64,000 nucleotides of DNA from contig MCFH01000068.1 of NCBI GenBank assembly GCA_002104945.1, positions 124,001 to 188,000 of the forward strand. Direction: 5' to 3'. The stretch comes from Piromyces finnis. Its lineage: Eukaryota > Neocallimastigomycota > Neocallimastigomycetes > Neocallimastigales > Neocallimastigaceae. This document shows positions 32,239-44,996 of this stretch, piece by piece. The translations under genes and the position numbers were made by a program. Within the stretch, counting starts at the first letter, position 1; every line of letters starts with the position of its first letter. The notes beneath the pieces were generated by a model, which did no database searches, was not told the DNA's origin, and saw only the letters and a program-made list of their open reading frames with translations.

Positions 32239-34740
32239 TTTTATTGATAAAAGCTTTAGACAAGGTTGGAAAGGCCTTAAAAAACTTGCCAAACCAAGTT
32301 ATTCGTCCTCCAATGTTTCAACTATTAAGGACAAGAATGGCAAGGATTTATTTACTCCTCAAGAACAATTAAAACGTTGGGCTGAACATTATGAAAATCT
32401 TGCATCTGATGTTACAAATCACAGCTTAAATCGTGGTTACTGGGAAAGAGCCTTCCAATTCAATCATATCAATCAAATAGCATGAGATATAAATGGTACC
32501 ATTTTTATTTAAGAAATTAGGAATGTTGTTCTGTCAATGAAGAATAATAAGGCTCCAGGTCCCGATGGTATCCCAATTGAATTCTTCAAAGCTTTCTTTT
32601 GTAACGAAGAACTGGAAAAAGAACATAAGTCTGCTGGAAATTGTCTTAAATTAATTCTTAATAAAATCTGGAATGGTTCCTTTCCTTTGAAATGGAACTC
32701 TGCTTCCATTGTTTCTATTCCAAAGAAAGGCGATCTTTCAGACTGTAATAATTATCGTTGTATTTCTCTCATCAATGTAGGTTTTAAAACATTTCAAAAA
32801 TTGTAACTGATAGAATTTCAAAGTATGCTCTTTCTCATAATTTTATAAGACCTGAACAATTTGGTTTTAACAATATAGAAGAATGTATTAGCTTATTTGT
32901 TTCCATTAGAGAAATCTGTCAAAGAAGAAAATTTAAAGGAAAAGCCACCTATGTCGCCTTTCTAGACCTTAAAAAAGCATACGACTCAGTTCCTATTTTA
33001 ATATCCTTACAAAGTTATATAAATTAGGTATACGTGGTAAATGTTTTTATTTTTTCTCAATAATCTCTACTCTACTTCTAAAGCTCGTGCACGTTTTTTG
33101 GATATGCTTTCCAATGAATTCCCTATCAACCGTGGTGTAAGACAAGGATGTCCTCTTTCTCCTATACTTTTTAACCTCTTTATAAATGATATTTTAAATA
33201 AATGTGAAAGGCTTGGAGTTAGCTTAGGAAATAAACGTTGTTGTGGTGGCCTTTTCGCTGATGACATTGTTCTGATTGCTCCTAGCAAGAAGAACCTTCA
33301 AAAGATGCTCAATCTAATCCTTGATTGGGCTAATTTAAATGAAATGTCTTTTGGAATAAATTAATATGCAACTAATGTTTGTTAAACAATCAACTTTAAT
33401 AGATCCCCTAGTTATGTCGACCCAATATTTTACATCGGTATGTACTCGATTCCAAAGGTTTCTTGCTATACTTATCTTGGAATCCCATTCGACGAAGATC
33501 TTTCTTTGACTCCTATTCTGTCTAACATGTACAAAAAAGTTCAGAAATCTTTATTCTCTTTTAAGAGCTTCCTCACTAACAATTATGTTTCTATTGGCTT
33601 AAAAATACAGTAATTCATTCTTATATTTTAAGCAAAGTTTCTTATTATGCTCCTTTACTTGGTTCCAACAAAAATAGAACTAGAAGAGTCCAATCTCTTA
33701 TCAATACTGCTGTTTTATGGAGTGTCAATAGCTTTCACAATAAAAGTTTTAATAACAAAGATTTTGTTTTTGAACGTAATTCATTTATTAGTCTATATAC
33801 TCTTACAAGAGATATGAAGATTCCTACACTTTCAGGTATTTCTACTGTGCAACAAGTGAAATGCTTTTTTAAATGGAGAAAATCAAATTGTATTATTAAA
33901 GATCTTGTCCGATCTATTCCTCCCATGTCTCATTACTCTTGGGCCAAAGAATCTTGTTCACTCCATAAGAAGCTCATGAAAATAAATATTAAAAGTACTA
34001 AAGATATTAGAGAACATTATTGGAATATTAGCAGCCTAAATAATGGAAGTAAAGCCCTCAGATATACTAACAACAAATTCCTTAATTCAGATCGCCTAAT
34101 GCATATCTGTCTCAACATACCTCACTTAAATTTAGGAATTACCTGGATTATTCGTATTCGATGCGGTTATGAAAATACTACCCGAATTGCTATTGCCAGT
34201 AATAGAGTTACTCCTGACTTCCCTTGCGTCTGTCCATGTTGTGGATATGACGAACAATCTTTTTACCATTGGATATTAGAATGTTCCGCATTCTCTGAAA
34301 ACAGAACTTCTTCACTTTGCTTTCTTGACGATCTTTTTACCCTTTTTTACAATAAATATAAGAATCAATTCATCACATACTTACTCCCCGAAACGGAAGT
34401 AAGAAAAACAATTTATAACTATATTTTTACGTTCCTTCTTGGTGGAACTTTAACTTATGATGAGCTACAAATCGATAAGGCGGAACAAAGACATTTGAAT
34501 GAACAGCTTTACAGTTCATCGGGGTCTCATGTTCCATATGTAGAGGGTCTCGCGGCTTTTCTTACTAAAACAATCCCTATCATTAGTAGCTCTATGAAGC
34601 TACTTTTTGATAGGTTTAGTAAGACACCTAACGTAATCAAGAGCGCCGACGTCGTACCGATATGGCAAAAGAACATTCCCAATGTTCCGTATACAGGGTT
34701 CAATGTTAGTATTTCTTCAAATTCGAATGAAAACATTATG
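32239..34740 (+). pseudogene. LINE A reverse transcriptase, copy 2 (broken)
   Basis: Starts within the linker (FIDKSFRQGWKGLKKLAKPS) and carries APGPDGIPIEFFKAF, IPKKGD, RPEQFGF, GVRQGCPLSPILFNLFIND, FADD and the zinc motif CVCPCCGYDEQSFYHWILEC. Several frameshifts and stops (for example TGA and TAA near 32483 and 32513, breaks near 32800, 33000 and 33365, and loss of bases near 33605) separate frames 32537-32806, 33041-33364 and 33814-34965. About 96-97% like the copy at 7076-9939 by eye. Confidence 0.88.
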
Positions 34741-35060
34741 AACTCATGGGAGAGTTTAGTGGACACCACACTATCATACCTGATGTTACTTCTTTTTTTT
34801 ATTTCATTTAATTTATTAGGTAGGAAACAATCCCACACAGTACAAATTGCAGAGTTCATTGAACTTTTATGCAACTTAAATAATTATTTTATATTATTTT
34901 ATATTTATATTTTTATTTATATATATTATATTATTTTTATTTATTATTTATTATATCAATATTAATATGTATTATCACCTAATATTATGTAATTACACTA
35001 ATTAAATAAATAAATAAAAGATTTTTATTCTCTTCCTAGTCTAAAAAAAAAAAAAAAAAA
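34741..35060 (+). repeat. LINE A 3' UTR and poly(A)
   Basis: AT-rich tail following the conserved coding end, closed by a poly(A) run of about 18 at 35042-35060. Absent from copy 1. Confidence 0.7.
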
Positions 35061-35146
35061 TTTATTATTAATTAAAGTTAATTATAACAAAAATTTCACT
35101 TAACGTAATGTAAGGTATTGATACTATGTGACTAATAAAAGTATAA

Positions 35147-35694
35147 TTTTTTTTTTTTTAACTTCCGAGAGCATTTCTCCCATCGATCGGAGTTAGCTCC
35201 AATGGTGGTTCTTAGAGAAACGTTGGCTCATTCCTATTGCTAGGTGGTTGTGACCCTCCTGGTCTGTCATACTGTTTCTTCAGCTTCGACGCTCACTTAA
35301 TCCATGTACATTAGATGCAAGTCGTTGTACGATATTTCACAACTACAATGCTAAGCCTCTTATAGTCATTTTGATCACGTGTCAACCGCCCCCTAATGTT
35401 TACACTTAAATTGATTAAGGAATATTATGTGTTTTTGGCATAGCCTAAGTCACCACTTATTAAGTTCTAATTTGGAATGTACCATGTACACTAGACCCTC
35501 TCAGGCCGGCTAGACGAGTGTTATTATCATAGTAGTAAATTAGAAAGTTCATTTATACTTACCTGAATATCATAACCCACCCCATGGCAAACCCAGTGGG
35601 AAAATCCACAGGCACTGACATCTGCGGGGTCTAACCAGAAGCCTTATGTATGCTAAGGAAACGCCTTAACAACAAGGATAAAAATTGGAACGAC
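35147..35694 (-). mobile_element. tRNA-headed SINE, copy b
   Basis: About 97% like copy a by eye. Poly-T 35147-35159 is its tail on the minus strand. The B box is mutated to GGTTAGACCCC. It lies just past the LINE A poly(A). No clear target-site duplication. Confidence 0.85.
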
Positions 35695-36179
35695 ATTATT
35701 ATTAAATAAGGTTAGATAATAAATATTCTTGATTACAAACCTAATCAATTATTGTCACGAATACTAGTGGAATCTACAATTTCAAGATCACTTGAAATTG
35801 TGAAATTACTTATAAAATTTCAAAATCAATAATATTTTATTTTCAAATAAATTATAAAGTTATATTAAGAAATATTTAAAAAATTTATAAAAGGTTAAGA
35901 TATGACCTTAACCCTTAATATTTTTATAATAAATAACTTTAACCCTTATCGTCAAAATTAAATAAGGAAAAACAATCGTAACTCAACAACGAATGGCGAT
36001 TTTTTGGAAATTATGGTTGGGAGATTGTGGGTTCGTTAGAAAGCCACGCTTGAGATAAACAACATATCTTAAAATCAGGTCAATATCTCTGCTGATTCAC
36101 GAGATATTCTAATTTAAAAATATTTTGTTAGTAATGATTAATTTTTTATTCAGAGAATGATCACCCCTGATGTATTGAA
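35695..36179. other. AT-rich stretch, unassigned LTR-like DNA
   Basis: Contains TGTCACGAATAC at 35753, a possible LTR start, and short runs resembling the inserted LTR at 55388. No coding frame. Boundaries could not be settled. Confidence 0.35.
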
Positions 36180-36783
36180 CATAAATCATTCACCCAAAAG
36201 GATATAAATTATTGTTTTAATTAAATTAAAATTATTTTCCGGAATTAACTTTATTTTATAATAATTATTTCAATAACATAACTTATAATCTTTGAATTAA
36301 AAGATTATAATTATTGAAATTATATGAAATGAATTATATTATAATTAAGAAATAATTAATATTATGAATATATAAACAATAGTTATTTTTAATAATTAGT
36401 AATAAGTCTTAAGTTTAACCTTTGTATTATAAAATATATTATAAAAAATAATCATGTATTAAAAAGTTATTTTATTATTAAATGTAAAATTACAATTTGT
36501 ATAAATAGATTAGAGTAGTTTTATGAATTAAATCTTTGTAAAGATTATTACCTTATTAATACTTAACAAGTATTACTATTAAATAATCTTATTATTATAT
36601 ATACTCTTCAAATAAAATAAAAAGAAATTATTTTAACTATAATACATAATTTAATTATTATTATTCATTTATAAAACAATTAAGATTATTTTAATAAAAC
36701 ATTTTTTCTAACCTAGTTATCTTTAATCTTTTATTTAACTTAATATTTTAATATTAAATTATAATTTTAGTAAAACTTTTACA
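36180..36783 (+). repeat. LTR of family C, copy 2
   Basis: Shares TATAAATA (36500-36507), GTAAAGATTAT (36538-36548) and the end TAGTAAAACTTTTACA with the LTR at 53169-53832; its 5' half matches 63747-64000. It cuts into the Asn-rich region of a LINE B (36784). No internal element sequence follows, so it acts as a solo LTR. Confidence 0.7.
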
Positions 36784-37568
36784 TATTATTATTATTATTA
36801 TTATTGCTATCTCTACTGATATTAACATTTTCATTATTATTGATAGGACTATTGGAATTACGTTGACTGAAAAAATTTAATAGTTGGACTATAGAATCAT
36901 AATGTTTAATACGGATATCTCTAAATGTTGGACAATCTAATAACCAATGTTTAATACTTTGAACACCACACTTGCAATATAAACAGTAGTTAGGACAAAC
37001 TGGATCAACAAATTTAGCAACTTTGGCAACTCTAGCATCCAACTTGTATCCGCTTCTTGCTTTCAATAGCCAGTAGAAGCCATAGGCAAACTCTGGGTAC
37101 TCATAACATAATTTAATAAAACCTTTAGTTTCAATAAATTTATTATAATCATAATATTGCGCTTTGATTGAATTCCCTTTGAGATCTTTCCAATAAAAGT
37201 TTTTAACTGCTTTAACATCTCCATGCTTCTTTAGTTTTTTATCAAGTGTCCTACTTGATTTGCACCACGTGTATTTTCTAAATGTAGGAATGTAATTGAC
37301 AAGGTGTGAGATAATACAATTCTAGTCTTTCCAATTGTTAAAACATCTAACCTGAGCTAATGCACATTTGGCTGACAATGGAGGAATATTCAAATCTTTT
37401 GAGATAGAGTATAAAGATATAAACGATACAGCTTTATGAACTCCGGCAACCCATCGTATTCCTTTGTTAACATGCTTCTGAACAATCCTAGACCTTGCTT
37501 TGTTGGATCCAAGTAATGGTGCAAAGTATGAAACTCTGCTAATCACTTTTGAGTAAAGTACTAGCTTT

Positions 37569-37694
37569 TTGAAGGGAATAGGAATATTAGGATTTCTTAA
37601 GAATTTACTGACTGAAAAAAGTCCTTTCAAAACCTTGTTATTATTTGAAGGGAATAGGAATATTTGGATTTCTTAAGAATTTACTGACTGAAAA
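37569..37694 (-). repeat. Local direct duplication in LINE B copy 3
   Basis: The segment GAAGGGAATAGG to GACTGAAAA occurs twice, near 37570-37620 and 37646-37694, just left of the SINE; the other LINE B copies have it once. Confidence 0.8.
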
Positions 37695-38226
37695 GTCGTT
37701 CCAGTTTTTATCCTTGTTGTTAAGGCGTTTCCTTAGCATACATAAGGCTTCTGGTTAGACCCCGCAGATGTCAGTGCCTGTGGATTTTCCCACTGGGTTT
37801 GCCATGGGTTGGGTTATGATATTCAGGTAAGTATAAATGAACTTTCTAATTTACTACTATGATAATAACACTCGTCTAGCCGGCCTGAGAGGGTCTAGTG
37901 TACATGGTACATTCCAAATTAGAACTTAATAAGTGGTGACTTAGGCTATGCCAAAAACACATAATATTCCTTAATCAATTTAAGTGTAAACATTAGGGGG
38001 CGGTTGACACGTGATCAAAATGACTATAAGAGGCTTAGCATTGTAGTTGTGAAATATCGTACAACGACTTGCATCTAATGTACATGGATTAAGTGAGCGT
38101 CGAAGCTGAAGAAACAGTATGACAGACCAGGAGGGTCACAACCACCTAGCAATAGGAATGAGCCAACGTTTCTCTAAGAACCACCATTGGAGCTAACTCT
38201 GATCGATGGGAGAAATGCACTCGGAA

Positions 38227-38258
<32 letters not shown>
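37695..38258 (+). mobile_element. tRNA-headed SINE, copy c
   Basis: Begins GTCGTTCCAG and ends with about 29 A (38230-38258). A perfect 14-bp target-site duplication TTACTGACTGAAAA (37681-37694 and 38259-38272) shows insertion into LINE B copy 3 by LINE-type target-primed reverse transcription. The B box is mutated to GGTTAGACCCC. Confidence 0.92.
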
Positions 38259-38259
<1 letters not shown>

Positions 38260-39875
38260 ACTGACTGAAAAAAGTCCTTTCAAAACTTTGTTATTAAGAG
38301 CTTTAATTACTGGTTTAAGGGACAAATTCTTATCAAATGGAACACCAAGATAAGTATAACAATCAGTAGTTGGAATGGGTTGTCCTGCTAAGTAAAATGT
38401 TGGATCTCTCTTGTTCTGATTTTCTATTGATTCAGGACGAATCACCATCATTGAACATTTCTGAATACCAAATTCCATTTCATTATACAAGGCCCATTCA
38501 TTAACTCTTCTTAGCATCTTTTTTAAGCATCCTCTTGTTGGAGCACAAATAACTATATCATCTGCAAAAAGTCCACCACAGCATCGAATGCCTCCTAAGC
38601 TGACTCCGAGATCTTCGCACTTTTTAAATATATCATTAATAAAAAGATTAGAGAGAATCGATTGGGACTGAATCATATGTTTTCCTGAGATCTAAAAAAG
38701 CCAAATATGTCTCTTTATTATCTAATTGACGTCTACTACATATTTCTTGGATTGAAATGAAAAGACTGATACTTTCTTCCTTTTTTCGAAAACCAAATTG
38801 TTCAGGTCTAATGAAATTATTCTTTAGACCATATTGTGAAATTCTAGTGGTGACAATTTTGGAAATCAACTTAATACCATTATTGATAAGTGATATACCT
38901 CGATAGTTATCACAATCTGTCAAATCTCCCTTCTTAGGAATAGAAACAATACTGGATTCATTCCATGAGTTGGGAAAATCTCTATCCCAAATACGGTTGA
39001 ATAATTTAAGAATAAAATTTAAACCATGAGCATCATTATCTGAAGTAGTATTACCGGAAGAATTATTATCTGTAGCATTATTAGAATCATTACTTGATGG
39101 AATTAATGCTTTGTAAAATTCAATTGGAATACCATCCGGACCTGATGCTTTATAATTTGGAGTAGTGAGGATAGCTGACTTGACTTCATCAATACTAATA
39201 TCTTGGTTAATATCCCATTCATCAAGCATAGGAAGTGAAAAACGTTTATTCGTTGGTTATTCATACCAATGCTCCAAATCAAGACTTACACCACTTGGAT
39301 CTGATGCAAGCTTTTCGAAATGATCATGCCACACATCTAGTTGTTCTTCCGTAGCAACAACTAATTCTCCATTTTTATTTTTAATTGGTTGAGCAATAAA
39401 GAAAGAATCTTTTCCAATTTTTGCAGTTTTCTTGATCCATTTCCAGGCCTTCTTAGGATTATGACTCTTCATATACTCACATCCTGTTTTAATCCAATGA
39501 AGATATTCTTGTTTCCTAAATTCATTACATCTTTTGTGGATGTAATCAATGAGCTTACGGTAGATTTTAATTCTTTTAATAAATTCATCTATATCATAAA
39601 TTCTTTCTTTTTTAAATTTTTTTTTTTTTTTTTTTAACGGCATCAAATATTATAAACTTTATTATTAATTTAATTAAAATTATAATACATGTAATAAAAA
39701 ATTAAAAAATAAAAATAAAAATAAAAAAAATATGTTTAAATAAACACAAATGAATAAAAATTGGGTATAATGTATTCTAGTAATTTTAATTAAAGTAAGA
39801 AAGCCACTATCATACTAAAGTATAATAATTGTATTTGACTTCCAATGGGACACCGAGCCAAAGATCAAAATTTTG

Positions 39876-42326
39876 TCATGGAACAAAATTATGATCTCCA
39901 TTGGTTGCGCTGGCCCTCCTGGCCTGTCTTACTGTTTCTTCAGCATTGACGCTCTTGGATGTTGCTTCAAACCTTTTGAACATTGACCATTGCTGGCCAA
40001 TAGCAAAAGGCATGATTTTGGTTAGAAGTTCCGCGGTTACCGTCAAGAATGGTGTTCCTTCATTAGTACCAGATTGAATCTGATGCTTACAAAGTTCTTT
40101 CCATTCCCTTGAATTGTAATTGATATTGTTAAAACTTCTTCCCCCAAGAAGGAATTTAAATATTTTACTGCACACACTAGAATAATCATACACATTAATA
40201 TTCACCGGATTATTAGAACTATTACTATCATTAACTAAATTACTATCTAAATTAGAATTATTATCTTCACTATTGCTATCATTACTAATATTATTATTTC
40301 TATTATTGTTATTATTACTATTGTTACTATTACTATTGTTACTATTACTATTGTTATTACTACTATTGTTACTATTACTATTAATGTTATTACTATCTCT
40401 ACTGATATTATCAATTTCATTATTATTGATAGGACTATTGGAATTACGTTGACTGAAAAAATTTAATAGCTGGACTATGGAATCATAATGTTTAATACGG
40501 ATATCTCTAAATGTTGGACAATCTAATAACCAATGTTTAATACTTTGATCTCCACACTTGCAACATGGACAGTAGTTAGGACAAACTGGATCAACAAATT
40601 TAGCAGCTTTGGCAACTCTAGCATCCAACTTGTATCCGCTTCTTGCTTTCAATAGCCAGTAGAAGCCATAGGCAAACTCTGGGTACTCATAACATAATTT
40701 AATAAAATCTTTAGTTTCAATAAATTTATTATCATCATAATATTGCGCTTTGATTGAATTCCCTTTGAGATCTTTCCAATAAAAGTTTTTAACTGCTTTA
40801 ACATCTCCATGCTTCTTTAGTTTTTTATCAAGTGTCCTACTTGATTTGCACCACGTGTATTTTCTAAATTTAGGAATGTAATTGACAAGGTGTGAGATAA
40901 TACAATTTGAGTTTTTCCATTTGTTAAAACATCTAACCTGAGCTAACGCACATTTGGCTGACAATGGAGGAATATTCAAATCTTTTGAAATAGAGTATAA
41001 AGATATAAACGATACAGCTTTATGAACTCCGGCAACCCATCGTATTCCTTTGTTAACATGCTTCTGAGCAATCCTAGACCTAGCTTTGTTGGATCCAAGT
41101 AATGGTGCAAAGTATGAAACTCTGCTAATCACTTGTGAGTTAAGTACTAGTTTTTTGAAAGGAATAGGAATATTAGGATTTCTTAAGAATTTACTGACTG
41201 AGAAAAGCCCTTTCAAAACTTTGTTATTAAGAGCTTTAATTACTGGTTTAAGGGACAGATTCTTATCAAATGGAACACCAAGATAAGTATAGCAATCAGT
41301 AGTTGGAATGGGTTGTCCTGCTAAGTAAAATGTTGGATCTCTCATGTTCTGATTTTCTATTGATTCAGGAGGAATCACCATCGTTGAACATTTCTGGATA
41401 CCAAATTCCATTTCATTATACAATGCCCATTCATTAACTCTTCTAAGCATCTTTTTTAAGCATCCTCTTGTTGGAGCACAAATAACTATATCATCTGCAA
41501 AAAGTCCACCACAGCATCGAGTGTCACCCAAACTGACTCCTAGATCTTCGCACTCTCTAAATATATCATTAATAAAGAGATTAAAGAGAATAGGAGAAAG
41601 AGGGCAACCTTGACGGACTCCTTTCTTCACATCAAAAGATTTCGAGAATTGTCCATCTAATTTGACATTAGCCTTAGATGTTAAATATAAATTTTTGATA
41701 AATTGTAGACTCTTACCTCGGATTCCTAAACAATCTAATTTATGGAGAATATTACCGATTGGGACTGAATCGTATGCTTTCCTGAGATCTAAAAAGGCCA
41801 AATATGTCTCTTTATTATCTAATTGACGTCTACGGCATATTTCTTGGATTGAAATGAAAAGACTAATACTTTCTTCCTTTTTTCGAAAACCAAATTGTTC
41901 AGGTCTAATGAAATTATTCTTTAGACCATATTCTGAGATTCTAGTGGTGACAATTTTGGAAATCAACTTAATACCATTATTGATAAGTGATATACCTCGA
42001 TAGTTATCACAATCTGTCAAATCTCCCTTCTTAGGAATAGAAACAATACTGGATTCATTCCATGAGTTGGGGAAATCTCCATCCCAAATACGGTTGAATA
42101 ATTTAAGAATAAAATTTAAACCATGAGCATCATTATCTGAAGTAGTATTACCGGAAGAATTATTATCTGTAGCATTATTAGAATCATTACTTGATGGAAT
42201 TAATGCTTTGTAAAATTCAATTGGAATACCATCCGGACCTGATGCTTTATAATTTGGAGTAGTGAGGATAGCTGACTTGACTTCATCAATACTAATATCT
42301 TGGTTGATATCCCACTCATCAAGCAT
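39876..42326 (-). CDS. LINE B frame 2: reverse transcriptase, copy 2
   Basis: 816 codons, the same product as 29033-31483, with FADD, the GVRQGCPLSP block and the C-terminal zinc motif. ATG 27 nt after the TAA of frame 1. It is the only frame of the element without a stop; activity would need endonuclease supplied from elsewhere or by readthrough. Confidence 0.9.
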   Translation of the reverse strand: MLDEWDINQDISIDEVKSAILTTPNYKASGPDGIPIEFYKALIPSSNDSNNATDNNSSGNTTSDNDAHGLNFILKLFNRIWDGDFPNSWNESSIVSIPKKGDLTDCDNYRGISLINNGIKLISKIVTTRISEYGLKNNFIRPEQFGFRKKEESISLFISIQEICRRRQLDNKETYLAFLDLRKAYDSVPIGNILHKLDCLGIRGKSLQFIKNLYLTSKANVKLDGQFSKSFDVKKGVRQGCPLSPILFNLFINDIFRECEDLGVSLGDTRCCGGLFADDIVICAPTRGCLKKMLRRVNEWALYNEMEFGIQKCSTMVIPPESIENQNMRDPTFYLAGQPIPTTDCYTYLGVPFDKNLSLKPVIKALNNKVLKGLFSVSKFLRNPNIPIPFKKLVLNSQVISRVSYFAPLLGSNKARSRIAQKHVNKGIRWVAGVHKAVSFISLYSISKDLNIPPLSAKCALAQVRCFNKWKNSNCIISHLVNYIPKFRKYTWCKSSRTLDKKLKKHGDVKAVKNFYWKDLKGNSIKAQYYDDNKFIETKDFIKLCYEYPEFAYGFYWLLKARSGYKLDARVAKAAKFVDPVCPNYCPCCKCGDQSIKHWLLDCPTFRDIRIKHYDSIVQLLNFFSQRNSNSPINNNEIDNISRDSNNINSNSNNSSNNNSNSNNSNSNNSNNNNNRNNNISNDSNSEDNNSNLDSNLVNDSNSSNNPVNINVYDYSSVCSKIFKFLLGGRSFNNINYNSREWKELCKHQIQSGTNEGTPFLTVTAELLTKIMPFAIGQQWSMFKRFEATSKSVNAEETVRQARRASATNGDHNFVP

Positions 42327-42353
42327 AGGAAGTGAAAAACGTTTATTCGTTGG

Positions 42354-44399
42354 TTATTCATACCAATGCTCCAAATCAAGACTTACACCACTTGGATCTG
42401 ATGCAAGCTTTTCGAAATGATCATGCCACACATCTAGTTGTTCTTCCGTAGCAACAACTAATTCTCCATTTTTATTTTTAATTGGTTGAGCAATAAAGAA
42501 AGAATCTTTTCCAATTTTTGCAGTTTTCTTGATCCATTTCCAGGCCTTCTTAGGATTATGACTCTTCATATACTCACATCCTGTTTTAATCTAATGAAGA
42601 TATTCTTGTTTCCTAAATTCATTACATCTTTTGTGGATGTAATCAATGAGCTTACGGTAGATTTTAATTCTTTTAATAAATTCATCTATATCATAAATTC
42701 TTTCTTTTTTAAATCTCTTATACAACTTCATTTTGATTTTTTGGAGATTAAAAATTTGTTGTGAAATATGAAATGAAGACTTTATAACATTATTTGCTGA
42801 AGTAATACTGAGCTCGTCTGCAATTGAAAAAGCAGTTGAAGTAAACTCTTTGGAAAGTTCATCTGTAGAAACATTAGGATCGTTGATTTTTGCTGAAAGT
42901 ATTTGGAATTTATTATGACTGAGAATAGATTCCTTTTCCTCAATACATTTTAATCTATTCCATTTCAGAATTTTCTTAGGAACATTAAAGTCATTAGAAA
43001 AATCTTCCATAGGAATAATTTTACCATTAATAAGAAGTGGCTTATGGTCTGATACAGGATAAAAATTATTTATAAATGATCCTGAGTGAATAAGATCTTT
43101 CATCTTCGAATTGATAAGAGCATGGTCAATGTCGGAAGATTGATCACCTCGAGTCCAAGAGATAGTCGACCCTCTAAGCGGAAGAATTTCCCAATCTCCT
43201 AATCCATTAGTTGATAACCAGTTGGATAATTTTACTTTAGACATATTAAAATCACCAACAAGAATCGATGGATGGGATGAATGAGTTTGTAACCACAAGC
43301 GAACTTCTAACTTTGCATGATCAACATAGATGTTGTGATGACTATGAGGCATATACACATTTCCAATCGAGCATTTGAATCTATTCCAGAGACTAAAAGT
43401 ATAAATAGAAATAATATACTTTCCAGAGAAGTTTTCAAGTAAGGCTTGACATGAATTGTGAAAACCTAAATATAAACCTCTCATTCCCGGAGCTGATTCG
43501 TCAGCTTTCTTGAAAAAGTGTCTATAGTTTCGCAAAGTAACACGACAAGGATAATCTGTATTCGAACCAGAACCATTACCAGTTTCTTGGAAACATAAAA
43601 ATAATGGTTTGAAAATAGCTGTGAAATAGCTAATACTATCTCTCTTTTCGTGATTCCACCCATTGGTGTTCCAACTAAGACAAAAAGAAAAGTTATCAGG
43701 CTTGATGGATGAGGAAGAATCGTTGCTATTATTATTATTATCAAGGTCATCATTATTAATGGATGATGCATCAGAGGAATAAGTAGAACTATTACTAGAT
43801 GGCTGTGAAACTGAAGAACTATCAACTATTGAACTGTTATCAGAGTTGATAGAGCTATTAGAATTAATTGTTGAATGTTGAGATTGAAATTGTGTTTGCT
43901 GTAGATCTGGAATATTTTTATGATGGGAAACTTGTTGAAGATCTTGTTGAAGATCTTGTTGAAGATCGGATTGTTGATGAGATTGTTGAACTGATTGTTG
44001 AAATGATTGTTGAATAGAATGTTGATGTTTATTAGAAACTAAAATTTTACGTTTGAGTGTGGAAAAAGTGTATTTGTGATTCCTTCTACTACGAGCTGAA
44101 AAGGAAATTGAGGTAACTGAAAGTTTCTTCTTTAACATGTGTAAGATTTTAATACAATCTTTTGTTGAACCATGAACCTTGACTAAGAAAAAGTGATCAT
44201 TGAAAGTCTGAAAATATTTAACACTAATAACTGAATTAAATTTATCTTCTAGAATAACCTCGAGTTTTTCCCATAGCATATTTACTGACCATGATCGAAT
44301 ACCACGGATAAAGAAGGAGCGAATATCATCTAAGGGGATACCATAAGACCGGGTACCACGTCTGATATAATTCTTATCTTTAATATAAAGGACTGACAT
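42354..44399 (-). pseudogene. LINE B frame 1: endonuclease, copy 2
   Basis: The same protein as 26960-29005, including the TAG (42591-42593) that cuts off the last 79 codons and the TAA at 42354-42356. The endonuclease catalytic motifs lie before the TAG and are complete, so a nicking enzyme could still be made. Confidence 0.88.
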
Positions 44400-44996
44400 G
44401 ATAATAAATTCTAATTAAAAAATATTGAATATAAAATAAATACTAATAAAAATTATAAATATAACGTATATGGAAAAAATCTGTCTCTCTCTCTCTTCTT
44501 AAAAGTACTGGATAGTACAAAAATTGTTACGATGCTTTGTTTAAAGTTTCTTTTTTTTGAATTCTAGTTGTAAATTTTCTTTAAAAATTCTAGTTTTGGT
44601 TTGTTGTTAGTAAATTCGATTCGCTTTTTGACACTAAACTTGTTTGACTTTACTTTTCATTAAATATTTAAATTGGTAAAAAATTTGAATCAAGAATGTC
44701 GACACCAGAAAGCTTGTGAATAGTATTTTTACATGATGTAGAGTGAATCAGTCTCTTACAAGAAACAATACAACAATAGCTACATGAATATAAAAATACA
44801 ATGCAAATGCTAAAGTTGCCTACATTGGATTCTTACAAGAGAAGAGTAGTACTACATGAATACATGAATAAAAGAAAAAATACAGCAACAAAATGTATTA
44901 CTCTTCTAATTAAATACTATACAAACTTACCTGAATATCAAACATTCAACTTATTCATCAAATACTTAAATTCGATGAATAAAATGTTTTTTAATC

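Larger units (their letters stand above)
25889..35060 (+). mobile_element. LINE A copy 2, split by a LINE B insertion
   Basis: Its own parts are 25889-26225 (leader) and 31756-35060 (rest of leader, RT, 3' UTR, poly(A) 35042-35060). LINE B occupies 26226-31755 between two copies of GTCAGATA (26218-26225, 31756-31763), and LINE A copy 3 (50901-50930) shows the uninterrupted leader. The endonuclease part is deleted: the leader jumps at 32222-32239 straight to the RT linker. Confidence 0.88.
36784..39615 (-). mobile_element. LINE B copy 3, truncated and rearranged
   Basis: Starts at the 5' side in the middle of frame 1 (KKERIYDIDEF at about 39610) and ends in the Asn-rich part of the RT frame, cut by the LTR at 36783. 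It directly follows the poly(A) of LINE B copy 2. Contains a SINE (37695-38258), a local duplication and an internal RT deletion. Confidence 0.88.
36784..39615 (-). pseudogene. LINE B endonuclease C-terminus and RT, copy 3 (broken)
   Basis: Frame 39646-39257 has TGG where the two full copies have TAG, but shares their TAA after LEHWYE. The RT frame 39229-38648 carries GPDGIPIEFYKAL and RPEQFGF, then loses about 170 bp up to ILSNLFINDIF (38676). FADD is near 38560. The SINE splits the frame at 38258/37695, and 37630-37322 and 37066-36779 hold the rest to the zinc motif, in which one Cys is changed to Tyr (CLYCKCG). Confidence 0.85.
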
